Source of the DNA: Alistipes indistinctus YIT 12060 | Lineage (GTDB): Bacteria > Bacteroidota > Bacteroidia > Bacteroidales > Rikenellaceae | Reading direction: 5' to 3' | Length of the DNA stretch: 64,000 bases | Assembly: GCF_025144995.1 (NCBI RefSeq) | Contig: NZ_CP102250.1 | Span: 372,001-436,000, forward strand | Shown: one piece after another, positions 25,600 to 33,252 of the stretch | Numbering within the stretch: the stretch's first letter is position 1 | How the letters are laid out: every line of letters starts with the position of its first letter | The notes under the pieces: generated by a model | Told to the model about the DNA's origin: nothing | What the model saw: the letters and a program-made list of their open reading frames with translations, nothing else | The model's database searches: none | Program-made: the position numbers and the translations under genes

Positions 25600-27420
25600 T
25601 TACAAATAATCGATCGGCGCGGCTTTGACGGGGATATACCGGATCGGATTATTGCGGTCGCGGTTCGACAGGTCGAAGTAATGAGAATCCATGAATCCGT
25701 TTTTATTCAGGGCTACGCCCAAACGGATGCTGATCGTATTGAAAATCAAGTGTTCGTTCTTGATCCGAATCCCCAGCCCTACCGTCGCATAAAAATTATT
25801 CTTGAAAATATTGCCGTTGTCGCCGATCAGGCCGAAATCGGCGAAACCGAACATCGCCATTTTGAACTGGGCGATATGCCACGGCGTGAACACGACAGTT
25901 TCCGTATTCAGGACCATGCGGTTGGTGCCGTATACCTCTTCTTTCATGCCCCGTAAATCGGCCACGGAGTTGAACTCCAGTGTTTCACGGAATCCGTCCA
26001 GGCGATTCCAGCCCCTTGTCGCATTCAGGGTCAGGAATTGGCGGACCGGATATCGTCCGCTTCCCATCAGGTTGGTAAAATAGGTAATCCGGGCCGAAAG
26101 CGTCGTGCGGTAGAACTGGCCGCCGGATTGGTTCAGGTAACTGCCCAAACCTGCCCCGATCCCAAAATAACCGATCCGCGTAAAATATCCGGCACTGAAC
26201 TCCCCGCCGAAATACCACCGGTTTCCGAATTCTCCCCAGGAGTATCCCGTCAGGAAAGCCGTGCGGTAGCCGTAAGCTATATCCTCCGGTACGCCGTAGC
26301 CATAGATCAGGCTGGCCAGCTGAAAGCGCTCCTTGTAAAAACCGATACTGCCGATCACCATCGAATTGCTGTGAAAATATGGGTTTAGCGTGCTCGATAC
26401 TTCGGGGCGGTCGGTGTAATGGAGGTTGAAAAAGCGAGCCGTGAAATAGAGGCTGTTCCGCAAGGCCGGTATCGCAAAAGCCCGTCCCCCCCAAAGGTCG
26501 AGTATCGTCCAACGGGCATGAATGGACGTGTCGGGCGGGAAAATATCGATCAGGTCGCGCTTGTACATGAACGAAGCCCCGGCACCATAGTCCGTGGGGC
26601 GGATAAACTCTTTCTTGAGTTCGATCCCGTATGCCGAATTGTCGAAGCCCTGCCCCGCTACCACCCTGCCGTCCCAGAAAGTCCCGCCGATATTGGGCAT
26701 GGAATACTCCACGAGGTTGCCGCCGTACCGGAAGGCGTGCTTCCAGTCCAGATAAGTCCGGATGCTGAACCGGTCGCCGAGGCCGAGGAAGTTATCGTCG
26801 TAGATTTCGACCGACGAAGGGCCGTCGCTGTCGATATCGAGGTCCGCGCTGATCGTCCATTTGTCTTTCGTCAGGACGTACATATCTACGATCGTGGTAT
26901 CATCCGGACGCGGAACGGCGAGGATATTGACATCGGTAATGTAATCGCGCGACCGCAGCAGGCGGCGGTTGTTGCGTATTTCCACCGGATCGAGCGTATC
27001 GCCCGTATGGAACAGCAGGTCGTTGCGAATCTGCTTCTCCCGGGTCGGATAGTGCATGGAATTGAGAGTCCGGTCGACCCACCGGTTGCTTCCCTCGAAA
27101 ACATTGTTGCGGTAGACGTGTATCTCTCCGATCGTGCGTCCGGCAAAACGGGACATGTAGTCGTTCTCGCGCCGGAGCGCACGTTGTTCTTCTTCCGGGT
27201 TGCGCGGACGGGCCTTGATCGAGTTGTAAATAAAAGAGGTGAAACGTCGCGGGCCTTCCTTGTCTTTCTTTTGCTGTCTGTCCGGCAGCTCCTTGAGTTC
27301 GCGTTCCTTCCCTTTACGGTCGAGCGAATCTTTCTTCCGGTCGGAATCCATAGAAAACCCCTTGGGGATGCAAAGCATCGCCAAAATAACGGGCAGGACT
27401 ATGTGAAGGCGTAAGGACAC
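25600..27420 (-). CDS. Omp85/TamA-like outer-membrane beta-barrel protein with POTRA-type domain
   Basis: An outer-membrane protein of about 606 residues. It has a signal peptide (about 1-22 from the GTG start), a charged lysine- and arginine-rich linker, one POTRA-like domain containing IRNDLLFHTGD and the LRSRDYI stretch, and then about 400 residues of alternating amphipathic beta strands ending in an aromatic residue-containing C-terminus. The pattern resembles the Omp85 superfamily, but with only one recognisable POTRA it is not BamA itself. The first ATG of the frame (27459) overlaps a -7 element, so translation probably starts at the GTG at 27420. It is transcribed alone; its cargo or partner is unknown. 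Confidence 0.75.
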   Translation of the reverse strand: MSLRLHIVLPVILAMLCIPKGFSMDSDRKKDSLDRKGKERELKELPDRQQKKDKEGPRRFTSFIYNSIKARPRNPEEEQRALRRENDYMSRFAGRTIGEIHVYRNNVFEGSNRWVDRTLNSMHYPTREKQIRNDLLFHTGDTLDPVEIRNNRRLLRSRDYITDVNILAVPRPDDTTIVDMYVLTKDKWTISADLDIDSDGPSSVEIYDDNFLGLGDRFSIRTYLDWKHAFRYGGNLVEYSMPNIGGTFWDGRVVAGQGFDNSAYGIELKKEFIRPTDYGAGASFMYKRDLIDIFPPDTSIHARWTILDLWGGRAFAIPALRNSLYFTARFFNLHYTDRPEVSSTLNPYFHSNSMVIGSIGFYKERFQLASLIYGYGVPEDIAYGYRTAFLTGYSWGEFGNRWYFGGEFSAGYFTRIGYFGIGAGLGSYLNQSGGQFYRTTLSARITYFTNLMGSGRYPVRQFLTLNATRGWNRLDGFRETLEFNSVADLRGMKEEVYGTNRMVLNTETVVFTPWHIAQFKMAMFGFADFGLIGDNGNIFKNNFYATVGLGIRIKNEHLIFNTISIRLGVALNKNGFMDSHYFDLSNRDRNNPIRYIPVKAAPIDYL

Positions 27421-27458
27421 TTTATCGGATCGGTTGTCGGATCGGACGGCACGACACA

Positions 27459-27466
27459 CAAAGATA
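27459..27466 (-). promoter_or_regulatory. Putative -7 element for the Omp85-like gene
   Basis: Minus-strand TATCTTTG matches the consensus. It overlaps the upstream in-frame ATG, which supports the GTG start at 27420 with a leader of about 30 bases. Confidence 0.55.
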
Positions 27467-27520
27467 AATATAGAATTATTTTTGGATTTAACGTAAAATC
27501 GGTGAAAAACGATACAAAAT

Positions 27521-27541
27521 GGGGCGACTTTTTGCCGCCCC
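27521..27541 (-). terminator. Intrinsic terminator of the nadE-rseC-rnf operon
   Basis: A 6-bp all-GC stem (27521-27526 with 27536-27541) is followed on the minus strand by a T-rich stretch, about 55 bases after the rnfA stop. Confidence 0.6.
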
Positions 27542-27594
27542 TCCTGTGATTTCCATGTTATGGATAGTTACGGATTCTTTTTTGCTTCTTCTTG

Positions 27595-28170
27595 TCAGCG
27601 CACCAATCCGGAAAATCCCATAAAGGCCATCGCCAGAATGCCGGCTGTAATCAATGCGATGGGGACACCCCGCAATGCTTTTGGAACATTCTCCAGTTCC
27701 AACCGTTCCCGCAGGCCGGCAAAGAGGACCAGCGCCAACGTGAATCCGACCGCTACGGCTACGGCATATACCACCGCTTCGCCCAAGTTGTACTCTTTTT
27801 GCACCAAGAGGATGGCCACTCCCAGGACGGCGCAGTTCGTAGTAATCAGCGGCAGGAAAATACCGAGCGCCTGATAAAGCGCAGGACTTACTTTCTTGAG
27901 CATGATCTCGACCATCTGCACGAGTGCCGCGATCACCAGGATGAATACGATCGTTTGCATATACTCGATATGCAGCGGCACGAGGATATGATATTGGATC
28001 AGGTAAGCGGCGATCGAGGCGATGGCAAGCACGAACGTCACGGCGGCCCCCATCCCCAGCGATGTCGAGACTTTACCCGATACGCCCAGAAACGGGCAGA
28101 TGCCCAGAAACTGTGACAGGACGATATTGTTGACAAAGATCGAGCTGATGATAATAACGAAATACTCCAT
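27595..28170 (-). CDS. rnfA: Rnf ferredoxin:NAD+ oxidoreductase subunit A
   Basis: Integral membrane subunit of the Rnf complex, which couples electron flow between ferredoxin and NAD to ion transport. The 191 residues form about six transmembrane helices and begin with the family segment NNIVLSQFLGICPFLG, which carries a cysteine linked in Rnf to a membrane-embedded iron-sulfur cluster shared with RnfE. It is the last gene of the operon, 2 bases after rnfE, and is followed by a terminator. Confidence 0.96.
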   Translation of the reverse strand: MEYFVIIISSIFVNNIVLSQFLGICPFLGVSGKVSTSLGMGAAVTFVLAIASIAAYLIQYHILVPLHIEYMQTIVFILVIAALVQMVEIMLKKVSPALYQALGIFLPLITTNCAVLGVAILLVQKEYNLGEAVVYAVAVAVGFTLALVLFAGLRERLELENVPKALRGVPIALITAGILAMAFMGFSGLVR

Positions 28171-28172
28171 CC

Positions 28173-28760
28173 CTATTTGAGTTTAGCCATTAATTTATTG
28201 AACAGCACCAGCAGGTAGCCCAGTACGATGAATGCTCCCGGAGCCAGGATAAACAACAGCATTCCGTCGCCATGGATGAATTTCATGCCGAATATCGCTC
28301 CGCTGCCGAGCATCTCCCGTACTGCGCCGATCACCGTCAGAGAAAGCGTGAACCCCAATCCGATGCCCAGTCCGTCCATAGCCGAGTCGAGCACGTTGTT
28401 CTTTGAGGCGAATGCCTCGGCCCGGCCGAGTATGATACAGTTCACGACGATCAGCGGAATGTAGACGCCCAGCGTGTTGTACAGGTCCGGTGTGTAGGCC
28501 TCCATACAGAGCTGTACGACAGTAACGAAAGCGGCGATCACTACGATGAACGACGGGATGCGGACCTGTGCCGGGATCAGGTTTTTGACCAGCGAAATCA
28601 CCACGTTCGACAGTGTCAGCACGAAGAGCGTGGCTAACCCCATACCCATGCCGTTGACGGCAGAGGTGGTGGTACCGAGCGTGGGGCACATGCCCAACAG
28701 CAAAACGAACGTCGGATTCTCGCGAATGATGCCTTTGGTCAGCAGTTGCAGTTTACTCAT
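28173..28760 (-). CDS. rnfE: Rnf complex subunit E
   Basis: Membrane subunit homologous to RnfA, with inverted topology in the complex. The 195 residues start with a family-typical segment ending NPTFVLLLGMCPTLG, which contains the conserved cysteine region, and predict about six helices. It overlaps rnfG by 8 bases and lies 2 bases from rnfA, so it is tightly coupled in the operon. Confidence 0.96.
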   Translation of the reverse strand: MSKLQLLTKGIIRENPTFVLLLGMCPTLGTTTSAVNGMGMGLATLFVLTLSNVVISLVKNLIPAQVRIPSFIVVIAAFVTVVQLCMEAYTPDLYNTLGVYIPLIVVNCIILGRAEAFASKNNVLDSAMDGLGIGLGFTLSLTVIGAVREMLGSGAIFGMKFIHGDGMLLFILAPGAFIVLGYLLVLFNKLMAKLK

Positions 28761-29364
28761 GATTCGCCTCCTTTCCTGTTTTATCGGTTGTGCCGGTTAT
28801 CTGCCCGAATACCTTATAGGCCCTTGCCACGGCATCGGTGTAGGCGCGCGACGAGATGGTGGCGGCGGTAATCGCATCCACATCGCCTCCATCTTTTTTG
28901 ACCGACAGCCGGAAGGTCCCGGGGTTTTTATTGTCGAACTGCAAAGCGAAGTCCGATTTCGTCTTCTCCATTTTGTCGCCGAGTCCGGGTGTCTCGCTTT
29001 GCGACAATGTTTCGACCCGGTAGATCGTGCCGTCGGGAAGAAAACCTGCCATCAGACGGATTATTCCCCCGAAACCGTTGTTCGAGAACGTTTCGATGGC
29101 GTAGCCGACCGTTTGTCCCTGTCGGGTACCCTGATAGATCTTTATTTCCCCGCCGTCAATCGCCAAGGCCTGTACTGAATCTCCGGGCCGGTTGTCGAAC
29201 GGAGGGAGCACTTTTGCGATTGCCTGTGTAATTTTGGCCGCTTTGGCTTCGGCGATCGGCCCGGCCGTAACGCGGTAAACCACCCCGACGGCCAGCGATG
29301 CGACCAGGGTAATTGTCAACAGCGTCAGGATCATATTTTTCAGCGAACTTTCCATATCCGTCAT
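28753..29364 (-). CDS. rnfG: Rnf complex subunit G (FMN-binding)
   Basis: Periplasm-facing subunit with covalently bound FMN. The 203 residues have one N-terminal membrane helix (about 10-31), the ETPGLG motif (125-130), and an ITAAT segment near 165-169 at the place of the usual SGAT flavinylation site, making T169 the likely FMN attachment residue. The change from SG to TA before AT is conservative but worth noting. It overlaps rnfD by 4 bases and rnfE by 8 bases. Confidence 0.93.
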   Translation of the reverse strand: MTDMESSLKNMILTLLTITLVASLAVGVVYRVTAGPIAEAKAAKITQAIAKVLPPFDNRPGDSVQALAIDGGEIKIYQGTRQGQTVGYAIETFSNNGFGGIIRLMAGFLPDGTIYRVETLSQSETPGLGDKMEKTKSDFALQFDNKNPGTFRLSVKKDGGDVDAITAATISSRAYTDAVARAYKVFGQITGTTDKTGKEANHE

Positions 29365-30419
29365 TTTATCGCCCGGGCCACTGCGCCGAATCGTTTGGGT
29401 TTGATATATTTGTTAATCAACGGAACCACGGCATTCATAATCAGGATCGCGAACGACATACCTTCCGGATAGGCGCCCCATACGCGGATCAGGATGGTGA
29501 TAACCCCGATGCCGATCCCATAAACGGCCATTCCGCGCGGTGTCATCGGGGAGGTTACATAGTCCGTCGCCATAAAAATAGCGCCCAGCAATGCGCCGCC
29601 GGTCAGGACTTGGAACAGCGGATTCATGTAGTGCAACGGGTCTATTCCCCATAAAATGCCGCTGAACACGGCCATCGAACCGATTACGGAAACGGGAATA
29701 TGCCAGGTAATGACTTTGCGGTATAGCAGGTAGATAAATCCCAACAGCAACGCCAGTGCCGCGATTTCCCCGAGCGAACCGGCCTTGAAGCCGAGCAGCA
29801 TGTCCCCGTAGGAGATTTTATGCGCGATGTCGGCCGTGGTTTGGCCGCTGCTCAGAGCTGTTTTGACATACCCCAACAGCGTCGGGCCTGATATCGCATC
29901 CACGGCCGGACCTACTTCAGTGAGCATTTCATCTGCCATGGCCGATGCTCCCGAAAGGGAATCGACTCCTTCCGGCGTGGCGAATACGGTCATTTGTACG
30001 GGGAAAGAGATCAGCAGGAAGACACGGCCGACCAGTGCAGGATTAAACGGGTTGCAGCCCAGGCCGCCGAATGTCATTTTCCCTACCCCGATAGCCACCA
30101 GCGCACCCAGTATAATCATCCACACCGGCAACGACGGAGGCAGGTTGAAACCGAGCAGGACGCCCGTCACAACAGCCGAGCAATCCCCCACCGTCGGCCG
30201 TCCGTTCAACAGGTAACGCTGGATCAGGTATTCGAACAGTACACAAGAGAGGACTGCGACACCCGTTACCAGCAACGCTGAACCGCCGTAAACGATCACC
30301 GAAACGACCAGCGCGGGAAAAAGCGCGATGAGCACGTCGATCATCAGCCTCGTCGTCGAGACGGGGGTATGTATATGGGGTGAAGGCGATACGACTAATT
30401 TCTTCTCCATTGGGCTCAA
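29361..30419 (-). CDS. rnfD: Rnf complex subunit D (FMN-binding, membrane)
   Basis: Integral membrane flavoprotein of 352 residues with about nine or ten helices, predicted to carry covalent FMN. The attachment site is probably T180 in DAISGPTLLG, where the family consensus is SGAT. FNPALVGR and the pore-lining segments are typical. It forms a 4-base overlap with rnfG and lies 37 bases after rnfC. It is a main candidate for the ion-translocating part of the complex. Confidence 0.94.
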   Translation of the reverse strand: MSPMEKKLVVSPSPHIHTPVSTTRLMIDVLIALFPALVVSVIVYGGSALLVTGVAVLSCVLFEYLIQRYLLNGRPTVGDCSAVVTGVLLGFNLPPSLPVWMIILGALVAIGVGKMTFGGLGCNPFNPALVGRVFLLISFPVQMTVFATPEGVDSLSGASAMADEMLTEVGPAVDAISGPTLLGYVKTALSSGQTTADIAHKISYGDMLLGFKAGSLGEIAALALLLGFIYLLYRKVITWHIPVSVIGSMAVFSGILWGIDPLHYMNPLFQVLTGGALLGAIFMATDYVTSPMTPRGMAVYGIGIGVITILIRVWGAYPEGMSFAILIMNAVVPLINKYIKPKRFGAVARAIK

Positions 30420-30456
30420 TCGGAATATGCGGGTAGTGTTCTTCTTTGTCGTTTAT

Positions 30457-31788
30457 TCAGGATTTACGGGCTCGTATCCTTTTGATCGTTTCGCTTTTAC
30501 CGAGCCTGATATAATCCAATAGCGGAAGTGCTGCCGGACAGGTATAGGCGCAGGAACCGCATTCGATGCAATCGGTGATTTTCAGCGGTTCGAGTTCATC
30601 GTACCGGCCGCGCTGGGACAGTTTGCTCATCAGGTACGGTTCCAGTGCCATCGGGCAGACGCTGACGCACTTGGCGCATTTGATGCAACTGCCGGATGCG
30701 GGTCTGAGGGCTTCGCAGTTACGCATAATCACTACGCCCGACGTCCCTTTCGTGACCGGAGCGTCGATATTGGACACCGCCCGTCCCATCATCGGACCGC
30801 CGTTGATTACTTTCAGCGAATCTTGAGGCATGCCGCCGCAAAGCTCTATCAATGAGCGGATCGGAGTTCCGATTCGCACCAGCAGGTTAGCCGGATGGGC
30901 CAACGTTTTACCGGTAACGGTTACGACCCGTTCGACCAAGGGCTTGTTCTTTTGCACAGCCTCGTACACGGCAAACGCGGTTCCTATATTCTGCACGACA
31001 GCGCCGACGTCGATAGGCAGCCCGCCCGAAGGCACTTCACGCCCCAGAAGAGCCTGGATCAACTGCTTCTCGCCTCCTTGCGGGTATTTCGTGCGCAACG
31101 GCACGATTTCGATTTGCGGGTAGCCGATGGCGAGCGCAGTCAGGTGTGAAACGGCGTCCGGTTTATTATTTTCGATACCGATGAACGCTTTCGTTACCCC
31201 GAGCGCTCTGCATAAAATATCTATGCCGACCAACACTTCGGCTCCCCGTTCCAGCATTGTACGGTAATCGGCCGTCAGGTAAGGTTCGCACTCGGCTCCG
31301 TTTACGATCAGGTATTCGGCCCGTTTGCCGGGCGGCACGCTCAGTTTGACCTGCGTGGGGAAAGTAGCTCCCCCCATGCCGACGATACCCGCCGCCGTTA
31401 TCCTGGCAATAATCTCTTCATCGGTTAGATAGCACTCTTTGATGAGTGTGTCGCCGCAGTCGATCCCATCGGCCCATTCGTCTCCTTCCCGCCTGATGGT
31501 GACCGCTATTCTACGAATGCCTCCTGCGTCCGGCACGGAATCGACGGCTGTCACCTGGCCCGAAACAGGGCTGTGCACATTGGCCGACACGAATCCCGCA
31601 GCCTGTCCGATCAGTTGCCCGGCTTTCACATAATCGCCTTTGCCTACACAGGGTTCGGCCGGGGCCCCGATATGCTGGGAAAGCGGTACGGTCACCGAAT
31701 CCGGCAACGGAACCGTCGTAATGGGTGCATCCTTGCTGATCTTGTTACCGGGAGGATGAATACCTCCTATCCTGAAACTTTTCAACAT
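30457..31788 (-). CDS. rnfC: Rnf complex subunit C (NADH/FMN and Fe-S)
   Basis: Peripheral subunit that exchanges electrons with NAD(H). At 443 residues it has an N-terminal barrel-sandwich-like region, a Complex I 51-kDa-like flavin/NAD domain with GMGGATFPT near residue 139, and two [4Fe-4S] motifs: C368/C371/C374/C378 and C407/C410/C413/C417. It is shorter than gammaproteobacterial RnfC because the long C-terminal repeat region is absent, as is usual outside that group. It follows rnfB by 9 bases. Confidence 0.95.
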   Translation of the reverse strand: MLKSFRIGGIHPPGNKISKDAPITTVPLPDSVTVPLSQHIGAPAEPCVGKGDYVKAGQLIGQAAGFVSANVHSPVSGQVTAVDSVPDAGGIRRIAVTIRREGDEWADGIDCGDTLIKECYLTDEEIIARITAAGIVGMGGATFPTQVKLSVPPGKRAEYLIVNGAECEPYLTADYRTMLERGAEVLVGIDILCRALGVTKAFIGIENNKPDAVSHLTALAIGYPQIEIVPLRTKYPQGGEKQLIQALLGREVPSGGLPIDVGAVVQNIGTAFAVYEAVQKNKPLVERVVTVTGKTLAHPANLLVRIGTPIRSLIELCGGMPQDSLKVINGGPMMGRAVSNIDAPVTKGTSGVVIMRNCEALRPASGSCIKCAKCVSVCPMALEPYLMSKLSQRGRYDELEPLKITDCIECGSCAYTCPAALPLLDYIRLGKSETIKRIRARKS

Positions 31789-31797
31789 TTCGTCCGG

Positions 31798-32775
31798 CTA
31801 AAATAGTGTGGGTTCGCTTGGGTTTTGCGGTTTGGTATTCGGATGCGGCGTAACCGCAGGAGTATCGGAACCGCTGTTATTCGGCACTGTAACAGTAGCT
31901 AAAGCCGGAATACGATCGGCCGGCGGTGTAGCTGCCGTAACCGGCTCTTTTTTGCGGGGCGGAAAGTTCACTTCGAGTATCGCGCCCGTAGGGCATTCCA
32001 CGACGCATTTACGGCAAAGTTTACACAATTCGGCATCGATATAAGCCAAATGGTTGTCGAGCGAAATCGCTCCGAACGGACAGGTTTTGACACATTTCCC
32101 GCAGCCGATGCAGGCCGCGGAGCAAGCTTTGCGGGCCAGCGCTCCCTTTTCCTTACTTGAGCAGGCCACGTAGATGCGACGCCCTTTGACACCTTTTTTG
32201 CGTAATTCGATAATGGATTTGGGGCAAGCCTTGACGCATGCGCCACAGGCCGTGCATTTGTCCTCGTCCACCTCCGGCAGTCCGGAAATGGGATTCATGC
32301 TCAGGGCTCCGAACGAACAGACCGTTACGCAATCGCCTTGCCCCAGGCATCCGAATGTGCAGGAAGTTTCACCGGCATACAGGGCTGCTTCCACGGCACA
32401 GGACGAGGCTCCGTTGAAAATATTGGTCCGGGGACGTTTGTCGCAATTTCCGGCGCAGCGGATTACCGCTACTTCGGGACCTTTATCGGCAACGGCTTTC
32501 CCCAGGTAAGACGCTATTCCCTGCATGGTGCCGGCGCCGCCTACCGGACAGTAAAGCGCGGAGAGGTCATCGTTTTTCACCAAGGCATCCGCCATGCCCT
32601 TGCAGCCCGGAAATCCGCAGCCGCCGCAGTTGGCACCGGGAAGCATGCCTTCGACGACTCCGATACGGGGGTCTTCCACCACCTTGAACTTCTGCGCGAC
32701 GAAATAGAGGATCACAGCAGATAGTACACCCAAAATGCAAAGCACTAAAACGGTAAACAGCAATGTTTCGTTCAT
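31798..32775 (-). CDS. rnfB: Rnf complex subunit B (ferredoxin-interacting Fe-S protein)
   Basis: Entry point for ferredoxin electrons. The 325 residues have one N-terminal membrane helix (about 5-27). A 4Fe-4S domain with C50, C53, C58 and C76 follows. Behind it is a cysteine-rich region with C139/C143/C149/C153 and three ferredoxin-type motifs: C174-C184, C222-C232 and C251-C261. A proline- and threonine-rich tail of about 45 residues ends the protein. It is the first true rnf gene, after rseC. The number of ferredoxin motifs resembles anaerobe-type RnfB more than the two-cluster proteobacterial form. Confidence 0.95.
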   Translation of the reverse strand: MNETLLFTVLVLCILGVLSAVILYFVAQKFKVVEDPRIGVVEGMLPGANCGGCGFPGCKGMADALVKNDDLSALYCPVGGAGTMQGIASYLGKAVADKGPEVAVIRCAGNCDKRPRTNIFNGASSCAVEAALYAGETSCTFGCLGQGDCVTVCSFGALSMNPISGLPEVDEDKCTACGACVKACPKSIIELRKKGVKGRRIYVACSSKEKGALARKACSAACIGCGKCVKTCPFGAISLDNHLAYIDAELCKLCRKCVVECPTGAILEVNFPPRKKEPVTAATPPADRIPALATVTVPNNSGSDTPAVTPHPNTKPQNPSEPTLF

Positions 32776-32793
32776 TCGATTCTTCCGACCTCT

Positions 32794-33234
32794 TTATTCC
32801 TCTATTCCGTTATCTTGTTCTATTTTACTGATGCTGAACTGAATCTCTTTGGCGATACGGTTCCGGAACCGATACAGCACCACATAATAGGCGCCCAGGA
32901 CACCGAGTCCCGAAAGGCCAGCGACGAGTTCGCTGATGCCGCTTTGCAGCAGGGCGATCAACAGGACGAAGACCAGCAGGAACGGATAAGCATAGGCTAT
33001 CAACGCCGCTTTGATCCCCATTCCTTCCGAAATAGAGACGTTCACCTCTTCTCCTTCCCGGTATGTGTGCGCATTGATCGTGACGACGTTGAGTATCCTC
33101 TCCTCACCCTCTTCCATCCCGCATACTTTACGGGCATGGCAGGCTCCGCAGGCGCTCTCGGGCCGCATCAGTACGTCTACCGTACCCCTGCCGCTCTGAA
33201 CGACGGTACCTTTGTGTGTGATTGTGTCTTTCAC
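32794..33234 (-). CDS. rseC: SoxR-reducing system protein RseC family
   Basis: A 146-residue inner-membrane protein of the RseC/MucC family. An N-terminal cytosolic segment with C29, C32 and C38 may bind a cluster or metal. Two adjacent transmembrane helices (about residues 75-118) and a short polar tail follow. In E. coli, RseC works with the Rnf-like Rsx complex to reduce SoxR; in Bacteroidetes the gene usually leads the rnf operon, as here. It is 18 bases after nadE and 18 bases before rnfB. A SoxR target is not visible in this window. Confidence 0.9.
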   Translation of the reverse strand: MKDTITHKGTVVQSGRGTVDVLMRPESACGACHARKVCGMEEGEERILNVVTINAHTYREGEEVNVSISEGMGIKAALIAYAYPFLLVFVLLIALLQSGISELVAGLSGLGVLGAYYVVLYRFRNRIAKEIQFSISKIEQDNGIEE

Positions 33235-33252
33235 CGCAGTAGTTTCCTTGGA

